From positions 1 through 64,000 of the forward strand of contig JAKLLB010000001.1 of NCBI GenBank assembly GCA_023150345.1: DNA of 64,000 nucleotides. Reading direction: 5' to 3'. Below, one piece after another: positions 18,744 through 27,825 of the stretch. The notes below the pieces were generated by a model. That model did not search any database, was not told the origin of the DNA, and saw only the letters and a list, made by a program, of their open reading frames with translations. Both the position numbers and the translations under genes were made by a program. Source of the DNA: Aquabacterium sp. (GTDB lineage Bacteria; Pseudomonadota; Gammaproteobacteria; Burkholderiales; Burkholderiaceae_C). Position 1 is the first letter of the stretch. The number at the start of each line of letters is the position of its first letter.

Positions 18744-19823
18744 ATGCCCGGAGCACAGGTGGATCCAGCCGTTCTGCTCAAGGCCGCGATCATGGGATTG
18801 GTCGAGGGCCTCACCGAGTTCCTGCCGATCTCCTCGACTGGCCATCTGATCCTTGCCGGTACGTTGCTGGGTCTGACGGACGAGCGTGCCAAGGTGTTCG
18901 ACATCGCCATTCAGACCGGCGCCATCCTGGCCGTGGTGATCGTCTACTGGCAACGACTGCGCGAGACGGCGGCGGCGCTGGGCCATGACGCGCGCGCGCG
19001 GCGATTCGTGTCCAACGTGCTGATCGGTTTTATCCCGGCGGTCGTGCTGGGCCTGCTGCTGGGCAAGGCGATCAAGGCGTACTTGTTCAACGCGCCGGTC
19101 GTGGCGACCACCTTCATCCTGGGCGGCTTCGTCATCCTCTGGGCCGAACGCCGGCCCGCGACGGCGACCCGGGTCCATGACGTGGATGCCATGACGGCAC
19201 TCGATGCACTGAAGGTGGGAGTGGTGCAATGCCTGGCGATGGTGCCGGGCACCAGTCGCTCCGGCGCTACCATCATCGGCGGGATGCTGTTGGGCCTGTC
19301 GCGCAAGGCAGCCACCGACTTCAGCTTCTACCTGGCAATCCCCACGCTCATCGGCGCGGGTGCCTACAGCTTGTACAAGGAGCGCGCGCATCTCAGCGCG
19401 GCCGACTTGCCCGAGTTCGCTGTCGGGCTTCTGGTGTCCTTCATCAGTGCCTGGGCTTGTGTGCGCTGGCTGCTGCGCTACATCGCCACTCACACGTTCA
19501 CGCCATTTGCGTGGTATCGAATCGCGTTCGGCGGGGTGGTGCTGCTGGACGCGGCGCGTAGCCATCGGCAGTGTTGGCCAGCAGCGGGCACGCGTTCAGC
19601 ACCTGCAGCATCTGGTGCGCGTAGTCCTGCCAGTCGGTGGCGCAATGCAGGCGGGCGCCCGGCTGCAGGCGCGAGGCCAACAGCTGCGCGAACGGGGGCT
19701 GGATCAGTCGCCGCTTGTGGTGGCGCTTCTTGTGCCAGGGATCGGGAAAGAAGATGTGCGCGCCGGCCAGGCTGGCGGGGCCGATCATGTTGTGCAGCAC
19801 CTCTACCGCATCGTGGGCAATGA
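18744..19823 (+). CDS. uppP: Undecaprenyl-diphosphate phosphatase with aberrant C-terminus
   Basis: This inner-membrane enzyme recycles undecaprenyl diphosphate to the monophosphate carrier used in peptidoglycan and O-antigen synthesis. Family motifs are intact: the N-terminal [15 protein letters not shown] and the phosphate-binding PGTSRSG near residue 169, with about eight membrane helices. Homology runs to about residue 268 ([13 protein letters not shown]). The frame then enters the complement of trmB at about 19546 and continues to a stop at 19823, giving 359 instead of about 275-280 residues. The normal last 8-12 residues and stop are missing, consistent with a deletion at the junction. 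A TATCAT hexamer at 18724-18729 may be the -10 box. Confidence 0.85.
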   Translation: MPGAQVDPAVLLKAAIMGLVEGLTEFLPISSTGHLILAGTLLGLTDERAKVFDIAIQTGAILAVVIVYWQRLRETAAALGHDARARRFVSNVLIGFIPAVVLGLLLGKAIKAYLFNAPVVATTFILGGFVILWAERRPATATRVHDVDAMTALDALKVGVVQCLAMVPGTSRSGATIIGGMLLGLSRKAATDFSFYLAIPTLIGAGAYSLYKERAHLSAADLPEFAVGLLVSFISAWACVRWLLRYIATHTFTPFAWYRIAFGGVVLLDAARSHRQCWPAAGTRSAPAASGARSPASRWRNAGGRPAAGARPTAARTGAGSVAACGGASCARDRERRCARRPGWRGRSCCAAPLPHRGQ

Positions 19824-20181
19824 TGCGCACGTTGGTCAGTCGTTCATCGCCGATGCGCCGCAACAGCGCACCGACGCCAGCCTCGTGGACCTCGACGCCG
19901 AGGAAGTCAACATCGGGATGCGCGGCGGCGATTTCCGCCGTGGCATGACCCATGCCGAAGCCTATCTCCAGCACCACCGGCGCCACCCGTCCGAAGACCT
20001 CGGACATTTGCAGCGACTGCTCTGCGTAGGGCAGCACGTAGATGGGGCCCAACTCGGCCAGCGCGCGCTGCTGCCCTGTGCCCATGCGCCCACCGCGCTT
20101 GACGAAGCTGCGGACTGGCCGGCGATGCACCGGCGGGTCTGATGGGCGTGGGCCGGCGGGCGGCGCGGTGCAATCGGTCAT
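19498..20181 (-). CDS. trmB: tRNA (guanine-N7-)-methyltransferase, C-terminus replaced
   Basis: TrmB methylates N7 of G46 in the variable loop of tRNAs using SAM. The core is intact: [15 protein letters not shown] loop [27 protein letters not shown], and the substrate motif [15 protein letters not shown]. After [11 protein letters not shown], where the family continues with a conserved RPLT-[KR]-F-E...RLGHGVWDL tail of about 25 residues, the frame instead reads 15 residues of uppP antisense to the stop at 19498. The gene therefore lacks its conserved C-terminal motif and may be inactive, or the assembly lost this segment. ATG 20181 is preferred to a TTG at 20211. Confidence 0.85.
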   Translation of the reverse strand: MTDCTAPPAGPRPSDPPVHRRPVRSFVKRGGRMGTGQQRALAELGPIYVLPYAEQSLQMSEVFGRVAPVVLEIGFGMGHATAEIAAAHPDVDFLGVEVHEAGVGALLRRIGDERLTNVRIIAHDAVEVLHNMIGPASLAGAHIFFPDPWHKKRHHKRRLIQPPFAQLLASRLQPGARLHCATDWQDYAHQMLQVLNACPLLANTADGYAPRPAAPPRRTRFDTTQMA

Positions 20182-20318
20182 CTCGAATCGTCGGGGAGCG
20201 GGATGGGTCAAGGCGGCAACGGTTGATCAGCACCCGCTGCGCAGCGTTGTTGCGCGGATCGAGGCCGCAGCGACACGCTAGGCTCGACGGTGGAGAGATT
20301 TTGCCGGAATCGCCCCCC

Positions 20319-21848
20319 ATGCCCCTACGCGAGTGCTCGATTGCCGCTGTGCGTGCTGCGCCCTCTTGGCCGGCGCGACGGCGCCTGCTATTGGCGGGAC
20401 TGGCCATCACGGCGGCACCCGCCGCGCTTGCCGCGGCGCCGGCACGAGCGCCCCGGGCTGCACCCTGGAGCGGACTACCCCCAGCCCTGCAGGCGGTCGT
20501 TTCCGGCGCAGGACTGCCAGCGTCCAGCATCGGGCTGCACGTGCACGAGGTCGAGGGCAAGAGCCCGCCGTTGGCTTCGCTGAACGCGGAGCAGCCGTAC
20601 CAGCTGGCATCCACGGCCAAGGTGGTCACGGCTCTGGCCGCGCTCGATCTGCTCGGCCCACATTACCGGTGGCGTACCTACGCGTTCGTACGCGGGCAAC
20701 TGTTGCAGGGACGCCTGCTCGGCGACCTGCTGATCGTGGGCGGCGGCGATGCCGGGCTGCGCAGCGCGGACGTTCGTGCCTGGTTCTCCCGCATGCAGGC
20801 GCAAGGGCTGCAGGAGGTGTGGGGTGACATCGTGCTGGATCGCTACGCCTTTCGGCTGCGCGAGGAAGACCATGCCCGCACCCCGCCTCCCGCGCCCGAC
20901 CGACCGCATCATGTGCGACCGGACGCATTGACGCTCGACGAAGGCGTGCTGCAGCTCACGGTGCACAGCGGTGCACGCGGGCGACCGCAGGTCGGCCTGA
21001 CGCCGCCTTTGGCCGGCCTGCCGGTGCGCAACGAGGTGCGCACGGGTGGCGGCTGTGCCGTGTGGGCCCAGGCCGCATCGGGGCCACAGGGACGCACCCA
21101 ACTGGCCGTCCATGGCCAGTGGAGCGCCGGGTGCGGGACACGTGAGATCACGTTGGCTCCGCTGGCGCACGACGAGTTCACCGTGCGTGCCGTCGAGGGC
21201 CTGTGGCGCGAGGTGGGCGGGCGCTTGCGCGGTCGTGTGCTGGACAAGCGTCAGCCTGATCGCACCATGCTGATGCCCATGGGGCCGGACGGGCAACCCC
21301 AGCTGCCGTTCTCGGTGAACCTGTCGGAGCCCCTGCCGCAGATCATCCGCGAGATCAACAAGACCAGCGACAACATGGCGGCGCGCAACCTGATGCTCTC
21401 CCTGGTGCAGGGGTTTCCCATGCGCCCAGCCACGCTGGCCGAGGCGCGTGAGCGTGTGGCTGCCTGGCTGCGCATGCAGGGGCTGCAGGGCGATGACATC
21501 GCGCTGGAGAACGGCTCCGGGCTGTCGCGTGCCGAGCGCGGCAAGCCGCGCGCCATGGTGCAGTTGTTGCGTCGCGCCTGGGCCCATCGGCAAGCCCAGG
21601 CATTCATCGACTCGCTGCCTGTGGCCGGCGTGGACGGCACGCTCGCGCATCGCATGACTCAGGGCCGAGCCACCGGTGCTGCCTTCCTGAAGACGGGTAC
21701 CCTGCTCGATACCCGCGCGCTGGCCGGCTATGTGCGCGCCACCAGCGGCCGAATGTACGCGGTGGCCGCGCTCGTCAACCACCCCGAAGCCCAGCGCGCA
21801 ACGCCGACGCTGGATGCCGTCATCGAGTGGGTGGCCCGCCACGGCTGA
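20319..21848 (+). CDS. dacB: D-alanyl-D-alanine carboxypeptidase/endopeptidase (PBP4 type)
   Basis: This 509-residue periplasmic penicillin-binding protein of class C trims D-Ala from peptides and cleaves peptide cross-links in peptidoglycan. The signal region RRRLLLAGLAITAAPAALA has a twin-arginine-like start. The catalytic SxxK is STAK (Ser98), the second motif is TSDN in EINKTSDNMAARNL, and the third is KTG in FLKTGTLL. The long insert between the first two motifs is typical of PBP4. It is divergent from trmB across a 137-base gap. Start chosen at 20319 because the signal peptide begins there. Confidence 0.93.
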   Translation: MPLRECSIAAVRAAPSWPARRRLLLAGLAITAAPAALAAAPARAPRAAPWSGLPPALQAVVSGAGLPASSIGLHVHEVEGKSPPLASLNAEQPYQLASTAKVVTALAALDLLGPHYRWRTYAFVRGQLLQGRLLGDLLIVGGGDAGLRSADVRAWFSRMQAQGLQEVWGDIVLDRYAFRLREEDHARTPPPAPDRPHHVRPDALTLDEGVLQLTVHSGARGRPQVGLTPPLAGLPVRNEVRTGGGCAVWAQAASGPQGRTQLAVHGQWSAGCGTREITLAPLAHDEFTVRAVEGLWREVGGRLRGRVLDKRQPDRTMLMPMGPDGQPQLPFSVNLSEPLPQIIREINKTSDNMAARNLMLSLVQGFPMRPATLAEARERVAAWLRMQGLQGDDIALENGSGLSRAERGKPRAMVQLLRRAWAHRQAQAFIDSLPVAGVDGTLAHRMTQGRATGAAFLKTGTLLDTRALAGYVRATSGRMYAVAALVNHPEAQRATPTLDAVIEWVARHG

Positions 21849-21879
21849 AAACGACAAGGCCCGCACGAACGGCGGGCCT
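21848..21879 (-). terminator. Rho-independent terminator of tRNA-Gly
   Basis: An 8-base stem AGGCCCGC/GCGGGCCT with a 7-base loop lies at 21857-21879. On the minus strand it is followed by TGTCGTTTT, the U-rich tail expected of an intrinsic terminator, 12 bases beyond the tRNA 3' end. It also sits just after the dacB stop on the other strand. Confidence 0.75.
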
Positions 21880-21891
21880 GGGCCGGGAAGC

Positions 21892-21965
21892 TGGAGCGGG
21901 TGAAGGGAATCGAACCCTCGTATGAAGCTTGGGAAGCTGCCGTTCTACCATTGAACTACACCCGC
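21892..21965 (-). tRNA. tRNA-Gly(CCC)
   Basis: The 74-base cloverleaf has acceptor stem GCGGGTG/CACCCGC, D-arm GTTC-loop-GAAC, anticodon loop TTCCCAA (anticodon CCC, reading GGG), T-arm with GGTTCGATTCC, and an encoded CCA end (21892-21894). It closely follows the E. coli tRNA-Gly(CCC). The anticodon stem GCAGC/GCTTC has one C-U mismatch (positions 28-42). Confidence 0.95.
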
Positions 21966-22099
21966 GCGAGGCGCAAGTGTAGCGCGGTCGTTGGGCCGGC
22001 GGGGCGTGCGCGGCCGGCGCATCGCGGCATCCGCGGGCGGTCGGCACGGTAGTTCCCTGTCTGGCGCCCGCCAGAGGGCTGGGGCATGATCGGCCGAGA

Positions 22100-23017
22100 A
22101 TGAACGAGCCGATCCAGATGTTGTACCTGGGTGCCGACGTGCCCGACCTGGGCACATCGGCCTATGGTCCGTTCGTGGTGCATCCGGTCGAAGACCTGGC
22201 AAGGCTCGACGTCGCGCTGGCGCAGGCACCGTATGACGCCATCGTCGCCGCGTTCGATGATGCGCGTTCGCTGTACTCACTGGCGCTGTGGCCCGCGCTG
22301 CCGCGGGCGGTGCTCGATTGCGCCTTCGTGGCCGTCGCGCCCGAACCCGAAGTGGGCGATGTGTTGCGCCTGGTGCACTTGGGCGTGCAGGATGTGCTGC
22401 CACGCCGCGAGGCCGGTGCGGATGCGTTGGCGCGTTGTGTGCGACTGGCCCTGGAACGCAAGCGGGTCGAGCGGGCCGCACGGCGCGCCTATGCCACCGA
22501 CCTGGCCACCGGCCTGCCCAATCATGCCCAACTGATGGAGCATCTGACGCACCTGCTGGCCCTGCGCGAGCGCGAGCCGGCGGCCATGGGCGTGCTGGCC
22601 GTGCGGCTGCAGGGGTTGGCCGGCATCGAGTCCCGACTGGGCGCCGAGGCTGCCAACGTGTTGCGCCGCAAGGCGGCCGTGCGCCTGCGCTCGGGGCTGC
22701 GCGCGAGCGACGTGGTGGCGTCGGTGGGCAGTGATTGCTTCGTCGTGATGCTGGCCTGGATCGACGAGCAGTCCGCTGCCGAGGGCGTGTCCGCCAAGCT
22801 CGCGCTGGCCTTGCAGCGGCCGTTCACGGTGGCAGGCGAAGAGCTGGGGCTCGGCGTGAGCATCGGCATCGGGCAATACCCGGCCCACGGCAAAGACGCC
22901 GACACGCTGTTGCGGCGCGCGTTGGCCCAGGCCGGTGGCGTGGCGGCCGTGGGTTCTGCCAACCGCGCTCGGCGCACCGAGCGCCACGGCCCCCCGGCCG
23001 CCAACGACGAGGGCTGA
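22100..23017 (+). CDS. Degenerate GGDEF-domain protein with receiver-like N-terminus
   Basis: This 305-residue protein has an N-terminal ~115-residue region resembling a response-regulator receiver fold (YLGADVPDL, PYDAIVAAFDD, LGVQDVLPRREA), followed by a GGDEF-type domain from DLATGLPNHAQL at about residue 135. The catalytic GGDEF is replaced by GSDCF within VASVGSDCFVVML, and the DxLT-type start is relaxed, so it should not make cyclic di-GMP. It may bind a nucleotide or partner as a regulatory relic. The ATG at 22100 gives the full receiver-like part. It is convergent with gabD. Confidence 0.82.
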   Translation: MNEPIQMLYLGADVPDLGTSAYGPFVVHPVEDLARLDVALAQAPYDAIVAAFDDARSLYSLALWPALPRAVLDCAFVAVAPEPEVGDVLRLVHLGVQDVLPRREAGADALARCVRLALERKRVERAARRAYATDLATGLPNHAQLMEHLTHLLALREREPAAMGVLAVRLQGLAGIESRLGAEAANVLRRKAAVRLRSGLRASDVVASVGSDCFVVMLAWIDEQSAAEGVSAKLALALQRPFTVAGEELGLGVSIGIGQYPAHGKDADTLLRRALAQAGGVAAVGSANRARRTERHGPPAANDEG

Positions 23018-23047
23018 GGCCGCGTTCGGGCCCCAGGGCTGAAGGCG

Positions 23048-24526
23048 CTACTTCAGGATGTCGCCCAGGCAGAGATACTTGATTTCGACGTAGTCATCCA
23101 TGCCCTGGTGTGCCCCTTCGCGGCCCAGGCCCGACTGCTTGACGCCGCCGAAGGGCACTTCCGCGGTGGAGATGAGCCCGGTGTTGATGCCCACCATGCC
23201 GTACTCCAGCGCCTCGCCGACGCGGAAGATGCGGCCGATGTCGCGGCTGTAGAAATAGCTGGCCAGGCCGAATTCGGTGGCGTTGGCCAGCTCGATCGCC
23301 TCAGCCTCGGTCTTGAAGCGGAACACGGGCGCCACCGGGCCAAAGGTCTCCTCGCGCGAGCACAGCATCTCGGGCGTGACGTTGGCCAGCACGGTGGGTG
23401 TGTAGAAGCGTTCGCCCAGGCGCTGGCCGCCCACCACCACGCGCGCGCCCTTGCTCACGGCGTCGGCCACATGGCTCTCCACCTTGGCGATGGCCTGGTC
23501 GTCGATCAGCGGGCCCTGGTTGACGCCGGTCTCGAAGCCGTTGCCCACCTTGATGCCCTGGGCCTTGGCGGCGAGCTTCTCGACAAAGGCGTCGTAGACG
23601 CCTTCCTGTACGTAGAAGCGGTTGGCGCACACGCAGGTCTGGCCGGCGTTGCGGTACTTGCTGACGGTGGCACCTTCGACGGCGCTGTCGATGTCGGCAT
23701 CGTCGAAGACGATGAAGGGCGCATTGCCGCCGAGTTCGAGCGATACCTTCTTGATCGTCGGCGCGCATTGGCGCGCCAGGATGCGGCCCACCTCGGTGGA
23801 GCCGGTGAATGACAGGTGCCGCACCACGTCGCTCGAGCACAGCACCTTGCCGATCTCGATGGAACTGTCGCCATCGGCGGTGACGATGTTCAGCACACCC
23901 GATGGCATGCCGGCGCGCAACGCCAGCTCGGCCACGGCCAGGGCCGACAGCGGTGTCTGCTCGGCCGGCTTGATGACCACCGGACAACCTGCCGCCAGTG
24001 CGGGCGCCACCTTGCGGGTGATCATGCCGATGGGGAAGTTCCACGGCGTGATGGCCGCGCACACCCCGATGGGCTGCTTGATGACCAGGTAGCGCTTGTT
24101 GTTGTCGGTGGTGGGGATGGTCTCGCCATAGACCCGCTTGGCCTCCTCGGCGAACCACTCGATGAAGCTGGCGGCGTAGCCCACCTCGCCCTTGGCCTCG
24201 GGCAGCGGCTTGCCCTGCTCGGCAGTCATGATGCGCGCCAGATCGTCGGCATGCTGGTGCAGCAGATGGAACCACTTCATCAGGATCGCCGCACGCTCCT
24301 TGGCCGTCTTGCTGCGCCAGGGGCCCCAGGCACGCTCGGCAGCCACAATGGCGTTGTGGCAATCCACCGGCCCGAGGTTGGCCACCTCGGCCAGCTTCAG
24401 GCCTGTGGCCGGGTCGGTGACTGCAAAGCGCGCAGTGCCGGCCACCCACTCGCCGCCTATCAGAGCATCGGTCTTGAGCAGGCTCGGGTCGTTCAGATTC
24501 GCCAGCGGCGAGGTCTTCATGTCCAT
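23048..24526 (-). CDS. gabD: Succinate-semialdehyde dehydrogenase
   Basis: This 492-residue aldehyde dehydrogenase oxidises succinate semialdehyde to succinate with NAD(P). The general base is Glu264 in LELGGNAP and the nucleophile Cys298 in NAGQTCVCANR, with the cofactor-binding segment FTGSTEVGR. The second cysteine two residues later (CVC) is typical of GabD, where it can form a redox switch. GGAG lies six bases before the ATG. It is the last gene of the gabT-ABC-gabD run, 106 bases after the second permease, placing it after GabT in GABA-type catabolism. Confidence 0.93.
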   Translation of the reverse strand: MDMKTSPLANLNDPSLLKTDALIGGEWVAGTARFAVTDPATGLKLAEVANLGPVDCHNAIVAAERAWGPWRSKTAKERAAILMKWFHLLHQHADDLARIMTAEQGKPLPEAKGEVGYAASFIEWFAEEAKRVYGETIPTTDNNKRYLVIKQPIGVCAAITPWNFPIGMITRKVAPALAAGCPVVIKPAEQTPLSALAVAELALRAGMPSGVLNIVTADGDSSIEIGKVLCSSDVVRHLSFTGSTEVGRILARQCAPTIKKVSLELGGNAPFIVFDDADIDSAVEGATVSKYRNAGQTCVCANRFYVQEGVYDAFVEKLAAKAQGIKVGNGFETGVNQGPLIDDQAIAKVESHVADAVSKGARVVVGGQRLGERFYTPTVLANVTPEMLCSREETFGPVAPVFRFKTEAEAIELANATEFGLASYFYSRDIGRIFRVGEALEYGMVGINTGLISTAEVPFGGVKQSGLGREGAHQGMDDYVEIKYLCLGDILK

Positions 24527-24632
24527 CGGGTTCTCCAGGAAATCGCTGACGTCAACTCTACCGGCTCACGCGACCATCGATGTCCGGCCGGGCCCGCTGG
24601 CGGCCCGGAGCGTTCGCGCAGTGGACAGGTGA

Positions 24633-25451
24633 TCACAGACGCCGTCCGCGGATCCACTCCAACACCAGCATCAGCCCTGTGGTGAAGAGGGTCAGCAGAG
24701 TGGCCACCGCCGCGATGGTCGGGTTGATGTTCTCGCGTATGCCGGTGAACATCTGCCGCGGCAGCGTCACCTGTTCCGGTCCCGCGATGAACAGGGTGAC
24801 GACGACCTCGTCGAAGGAGGTGGCGAAGGCGAACAGTGCGCCGGAGATCACTCCCGGCGCGATCACCGGCAGCGTGACGCGAAAGAACGTCTCGACCGGC
24901 GAGGCGCCCAGGCTGAGCGAGGCGCGCACCAGGTTGTGGTTGAAGCCCTGCAGTGTGGCCAGCACCGTGGTGACGACGAACGGTGCGCCCAGTGCCGCGT
25001 GCACCACGATCAGGCCGACATAGCTGTCGGACAGGCCGATGCGGGCGAAGAACAGGTAGCAGGCCACGCCGACGACGACGATGGGAACCACCATCGGCGC
25101 GATCAGCAGGCTCATCAACAGCCCCTTGCCCGGAAACTGCACGCGCGCCAGGCCCACAGCGGTGAGCGTGCCCAGCACGGTGGCAATGAGGGTGGCCGCC
25201 GGGGCGACGATGAAGCTGTTGCGGGCGGCACGGCCCCACTCCTCGGCAGCGAACAGGTTCTCGTACCACTGCAGCGACCAGCCCGGCATCGGGTAGGCGA
25301 GGAAGGAACTGGCCGAGAACGACAGCGGCACGATCACCAGGATGGGCAACAGCAGGAACACCAGCACCGCCACCCCCACGGCGCGCAGCGCCCACCAGCC
25401 GAGCTTGTCGGCCAGCGTGTAGTAGGCGGGAAAGGTGGGCAGCGCGGGCAT
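24633..25451 (-). CDS. ABC transporter permease (PotC type)
   Basis: This 272-residue inner membrane permease has about six helices and the EAA loop ASLSLGASPVETFFRVTLP that contacts the ATPase. It belongs to the spermidine/putrescine (PotC/YdcV) branch of the BPD permease family. The ATG at 25451 is four bases after the stop of the first permease, which favours it over the longer open frame. It acts with the genes at 25456-28989 as a complete importer. Confidence 0.92.
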   Translation of the reverse strand: MPALPTFPAYYTLADKLGWWALRAVGVAVLVFLLLPILVIVPLSFSASSFLAYPMPGWSLQWYENLFAAEEWGRAARNSFIVAPAATLIATVLGTLTAVGLARVQFPGKGLLMSLLIAPMVVPIVVVGVACYLFFARIGLSDSYVGLIVVHAALGAPFVVTTVLATLQGFNHNLVRASLSLGASPVETFFRVTLPVIAPGVISGALFAFATSFDEVVVTLFIAGPEQVTLPRQMFTGIRENINPTIAAVATLLTLFTTGLMLVLEWIRGRRL

Positions 25452-25455
25452 GGCA

Positions 25456-26694
25456 TCACCCCAGGCTGAGCTCGGCCTTGACCAGGCGGCGGTAAATGGC
25501 ATACAGCAGCAGCGTGGCCACCAGCAGCACCGCGCCCAGCGCGCATGCCATGCCCCAGTTGATGTCGACGTTGGTGTACTGTGCGATGTAGTAGCTCAGC
25601 ATCTGGTCGTCGGCGCCGCCCAGCAAGGCAGGCGTGACGTAGTAGCCGATGCTCAGGATGAAGACCAGCAGGGTGCCTGCGCCGATGCCGGCCCAGGTTT
25701 GCGGCACGTACACCCGAAAGAATGCGGCCAGCGGGGCGCTGCCCAGCGAGATGGCCGCGCGCAAGTAGGTGGGCGGTACCGACTTCATCACGCTGTAGAG
25801 CGGCAGGATCATGAACGGCAGCAGGATGTGCACCATCGCGATGATCACGCCCGTGCGGTTGAACAGCAGCGTGAGCGGCTCCTGGGTGACCGACAGCACC
25901 ATCAGCGACTTGTTCACCAGTCCTTCGCGTTGCAGCAGCACGATCCATGCCGCCACCCGAACGAGAATGGACGTCCAGAATGGAACCAGCACCAGGATCA
26001 TCAGCACGTTGGCGCGCCGCGCCGACAGCGTGGACAGCCAATAGGCCAGCGGATAGGCCAGCGCCAGGCAGCACAGCGTCACGACGAGGCTGATTTCGAA
26101 CGTGCGCACGAGGATGCGTCCGAACACGCGTTGCTCGGGGTCGACCCGCTCGATCCCGCCTTCGGGTTTGCGCCGCAGGTCGACGGATGTGAGCAGATAG
26201 TCGGGAGTCCAGCGCGAAGCGTTCTTGGCGATCGCTTGCCAGTAGCGCAGTTCGCCCCAGCGCTCGTCGAGCTCGAGCAGCTTCTGGCGGGTTTGGTCCG
26301 GCGTAAGCCCGTCACCCAGCGGCAACGCGCGATAGGTGCCCATGACAAGCGAACGCGCGCCGGAGACCTCGGTATTCAGCCGTCTGGCCAGGGCACCGGC
26401 TTGCGAGCCCTCGGCCAGGGTGCTCAGGTCGCGCACCAGGGCATCGTAGGCCGCGGCAGGCGGGGGGCTGCGGCGATCCCAGCCTTCCAGCGCGGCCCCG
26501 GCGCGCGGCAGGCTCGCTGCGACCTCGGGATTCTCGATCGCACGCTGCAGCAGCGCGGCAATCGGCACGAGCAGGGTGAGCAGCAGGAACACCAGCAGGG
26601 GAAGTGTCAGTCCGATGGCCACCGCGCGGCGGCGCTGCTCGACACGGCGCAGCGATCGGCGCAGCTCGATGGATCCGAGCGTGGCGGTGGTCAT
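25456..26694 (-). CDS. ABC transporter permease (PotB type, with periplasmic insert)
   Basis: This 412-residue permease is longer than the usual ~285-300-residue PotB because about 130 extra residues lie between the first helix (about 25-50) and the second. The insert, rich in charged residues and probably periplasmic, runs from ENPEVAASLPRAG to DPEQRVFGRILVRTF. The EAA loop is AAISLGSAPLAAFFRVYVPQT. AGGAG lies six bases before the ATG. Such extended PotB proteins occur in polyamine/opine-type importers. Confidence 0.91.
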   Translation of the reverse strand: MTTATLGSIELRRSLRRVEQRRRAVAIGLTLPLLVFLLLTLLVPIAALLQRAIENPEVAASLPRAGAALEGWDRRSPPPAAAYDALVRDLSTLAEGSQAGALARRLNTEVSGARSLVMGTYRALPLGDGLTPDQTRQKLLELDERWGELRYWQAIAKNASRWTPDYLLTSVDLRRKPEGGIERVDPEQRVFGRILVRTFEISLVVTLCCLALAYPLAYWLSTLSARRANVLMILVLVPFWTSILVRVAAWIVLLQREGLVNKSLMVLSVTQEPLTLLFNRTGVIIAMVHILLPFMILPLYSVMKSVPPTYLRAAISLGSAPLAAFFRVYVPQTWAGIGAGTLLVFILSIGYYVTPALLGGADDQMLSYYIAQYTNVDINWGMACALGAVLLVATLLLYAIYRRLVKAELSLG

Positions 26695-26725
26695 CGGGCT
26701 CTCCTGAGGGGTCGGGATCAGGCGA

Positions 26726-27763
26726 TCACTGCGCGGCCCAGGCGGCGAAGCGCTTCTCGAGCTCCTCGCCCTGGTCGGCCCAGAACTTGATGCCGAACTG
26801 CATCGAGTCCTTGGTGTTGGCCGGTGCCGTGGGCAGGTTGGCCAGCACCTTCGGGTCGAGCTTGCCGAGCGACTTCTGGTTGGTCGGGCCGTAGGCGATG
26901 TTGCGGGCGTACTCGGCCTGGGCGTCGGCGCTGCTGGCCAGGGCGATGAACTTGTAGGCCGCTTCCTTGTTGGGCGAGCCCTTGACGATGGTCCAGTAAT
27001 CGAGGTCGTAGATGCCGCCGGTCCAGGTGATCTTGAGGTTCTTGCCCTCGCGGTTGGCGGCGTCGATGCGGCCGTTGTAGACCGTGCTCATCACCACGTC
27101 GCCGGCCACCAGGTACTGCGGCGGCTGCGCGCCGGCTTCCCACCACTGGATGTGCGGCTTGAGCTCGCCCAGCTTCTTGAACGCGCGGTCGGCGCCGGCC
27201 TTGGTACGCAGCGTGCCGTAGATGTCGGCCAGCGGCACGCCATCGGCCATCAACGCGAACTCGAGGTTGTAGCGGGCACCCTTGCGCATGCCGCGCTTGC
27301 CCGGGTACTTCTTCACGTCCCAGAAGTCGGCCCAGTTCTTGGGGCCATCCTTCAGCTTGTCGCCGTTGTAGGCCATCACGGTGGACCACACGAAGATGCC
27401 GATGCCGCACTCGGTGACGGCTGCGCGCAGATAGTCGGCGCGGTTGCCGATCTTGCTGTAATCGAGCTTCTCGAACAGGCCCTCGTCGCAGCCGCGGGCG
27501 ACATCGGGCGACTCCACCTCGACGACGTCCCAGGTGATCTTCTTGGCCTCGACCATGGCCTTGATCTTGGCCTGCTCGCCGTTGTACTCGACGGGCACGA
27601 CCTTGCCGGCACCGCTCTTGTCGTAGGGTTCGAAGAATGCCTTCTTCTGTGCGGCGCCGTTGGCGCCGCCGAAATTGACAACCGTGAGTTGCGCCTGCGC
27701 GCTGGCGACTGAACAGGCAGCGGCCAGCGCAGTGAGCACGAGGAAGGAGCGGATCGAGGGCAT
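26726..27763 (-). CDS. ABC transporter substrate-binding protein (PotD type)
   Basis: This 345-residue periplasmic binding protein has a signal peptide (about residues 1-24, ending SVASAQA). The mature part starts QLTVVNFGGANGAAQKKAF, and the fold follows the PotD/extracellular binding protein family, with VEVESPDVARGCDEGLF and TYNG/VYNGRIDAA-type segments. It probably captures putrescine, GABA or a related amine, judged from gabT and gabD in the operon, not from binding residues. AGGAG lies five bases before the ATG. Confidence 0.91.
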   Translation of the reverse strand: MPSIRSFLVLTALAAACSVASAQAQLTVVNFGGANGAAQKKAFFEPYDKSGAGKVVPVEYNGEQAKIKAMVEAKKITWDVVEVESPDVARGCDEGLFEKLDYSKIGNRADYLRAAVTECGIGIFVWSTVMAYNGDKLKDGPKNWADFWDVKKYPGKRGMRKGARYNLEFALMADGVPLADIYGTLRTKAGADRAFKKLGELKPHIQWWEAGAQPPQYLVAGDVVMSTVYNGRIDAANREGKNLKITWTGGIYDLDYWTIVKGSPNKEAAYKFIALASSADAQAEYARNIAYGPTNQKSLGKLDPKVLANLPTAPANTKDSMQFGIKFWADQGEELEKRFAAWAAQ

Positions 27764-27825
27764 GGTGTCTCCTGACTTGATGGTGCGAGGGGCGGGGGGC
27801 GGGGGCGGACGAACGCGTGTGTCCA

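Noticed and set aside
24540..24632. Possible small gene between the second permease and gabD
   Set aside because: No frame with a start, ribosome binding site and sensible composition; it looks like ordinary spacer.
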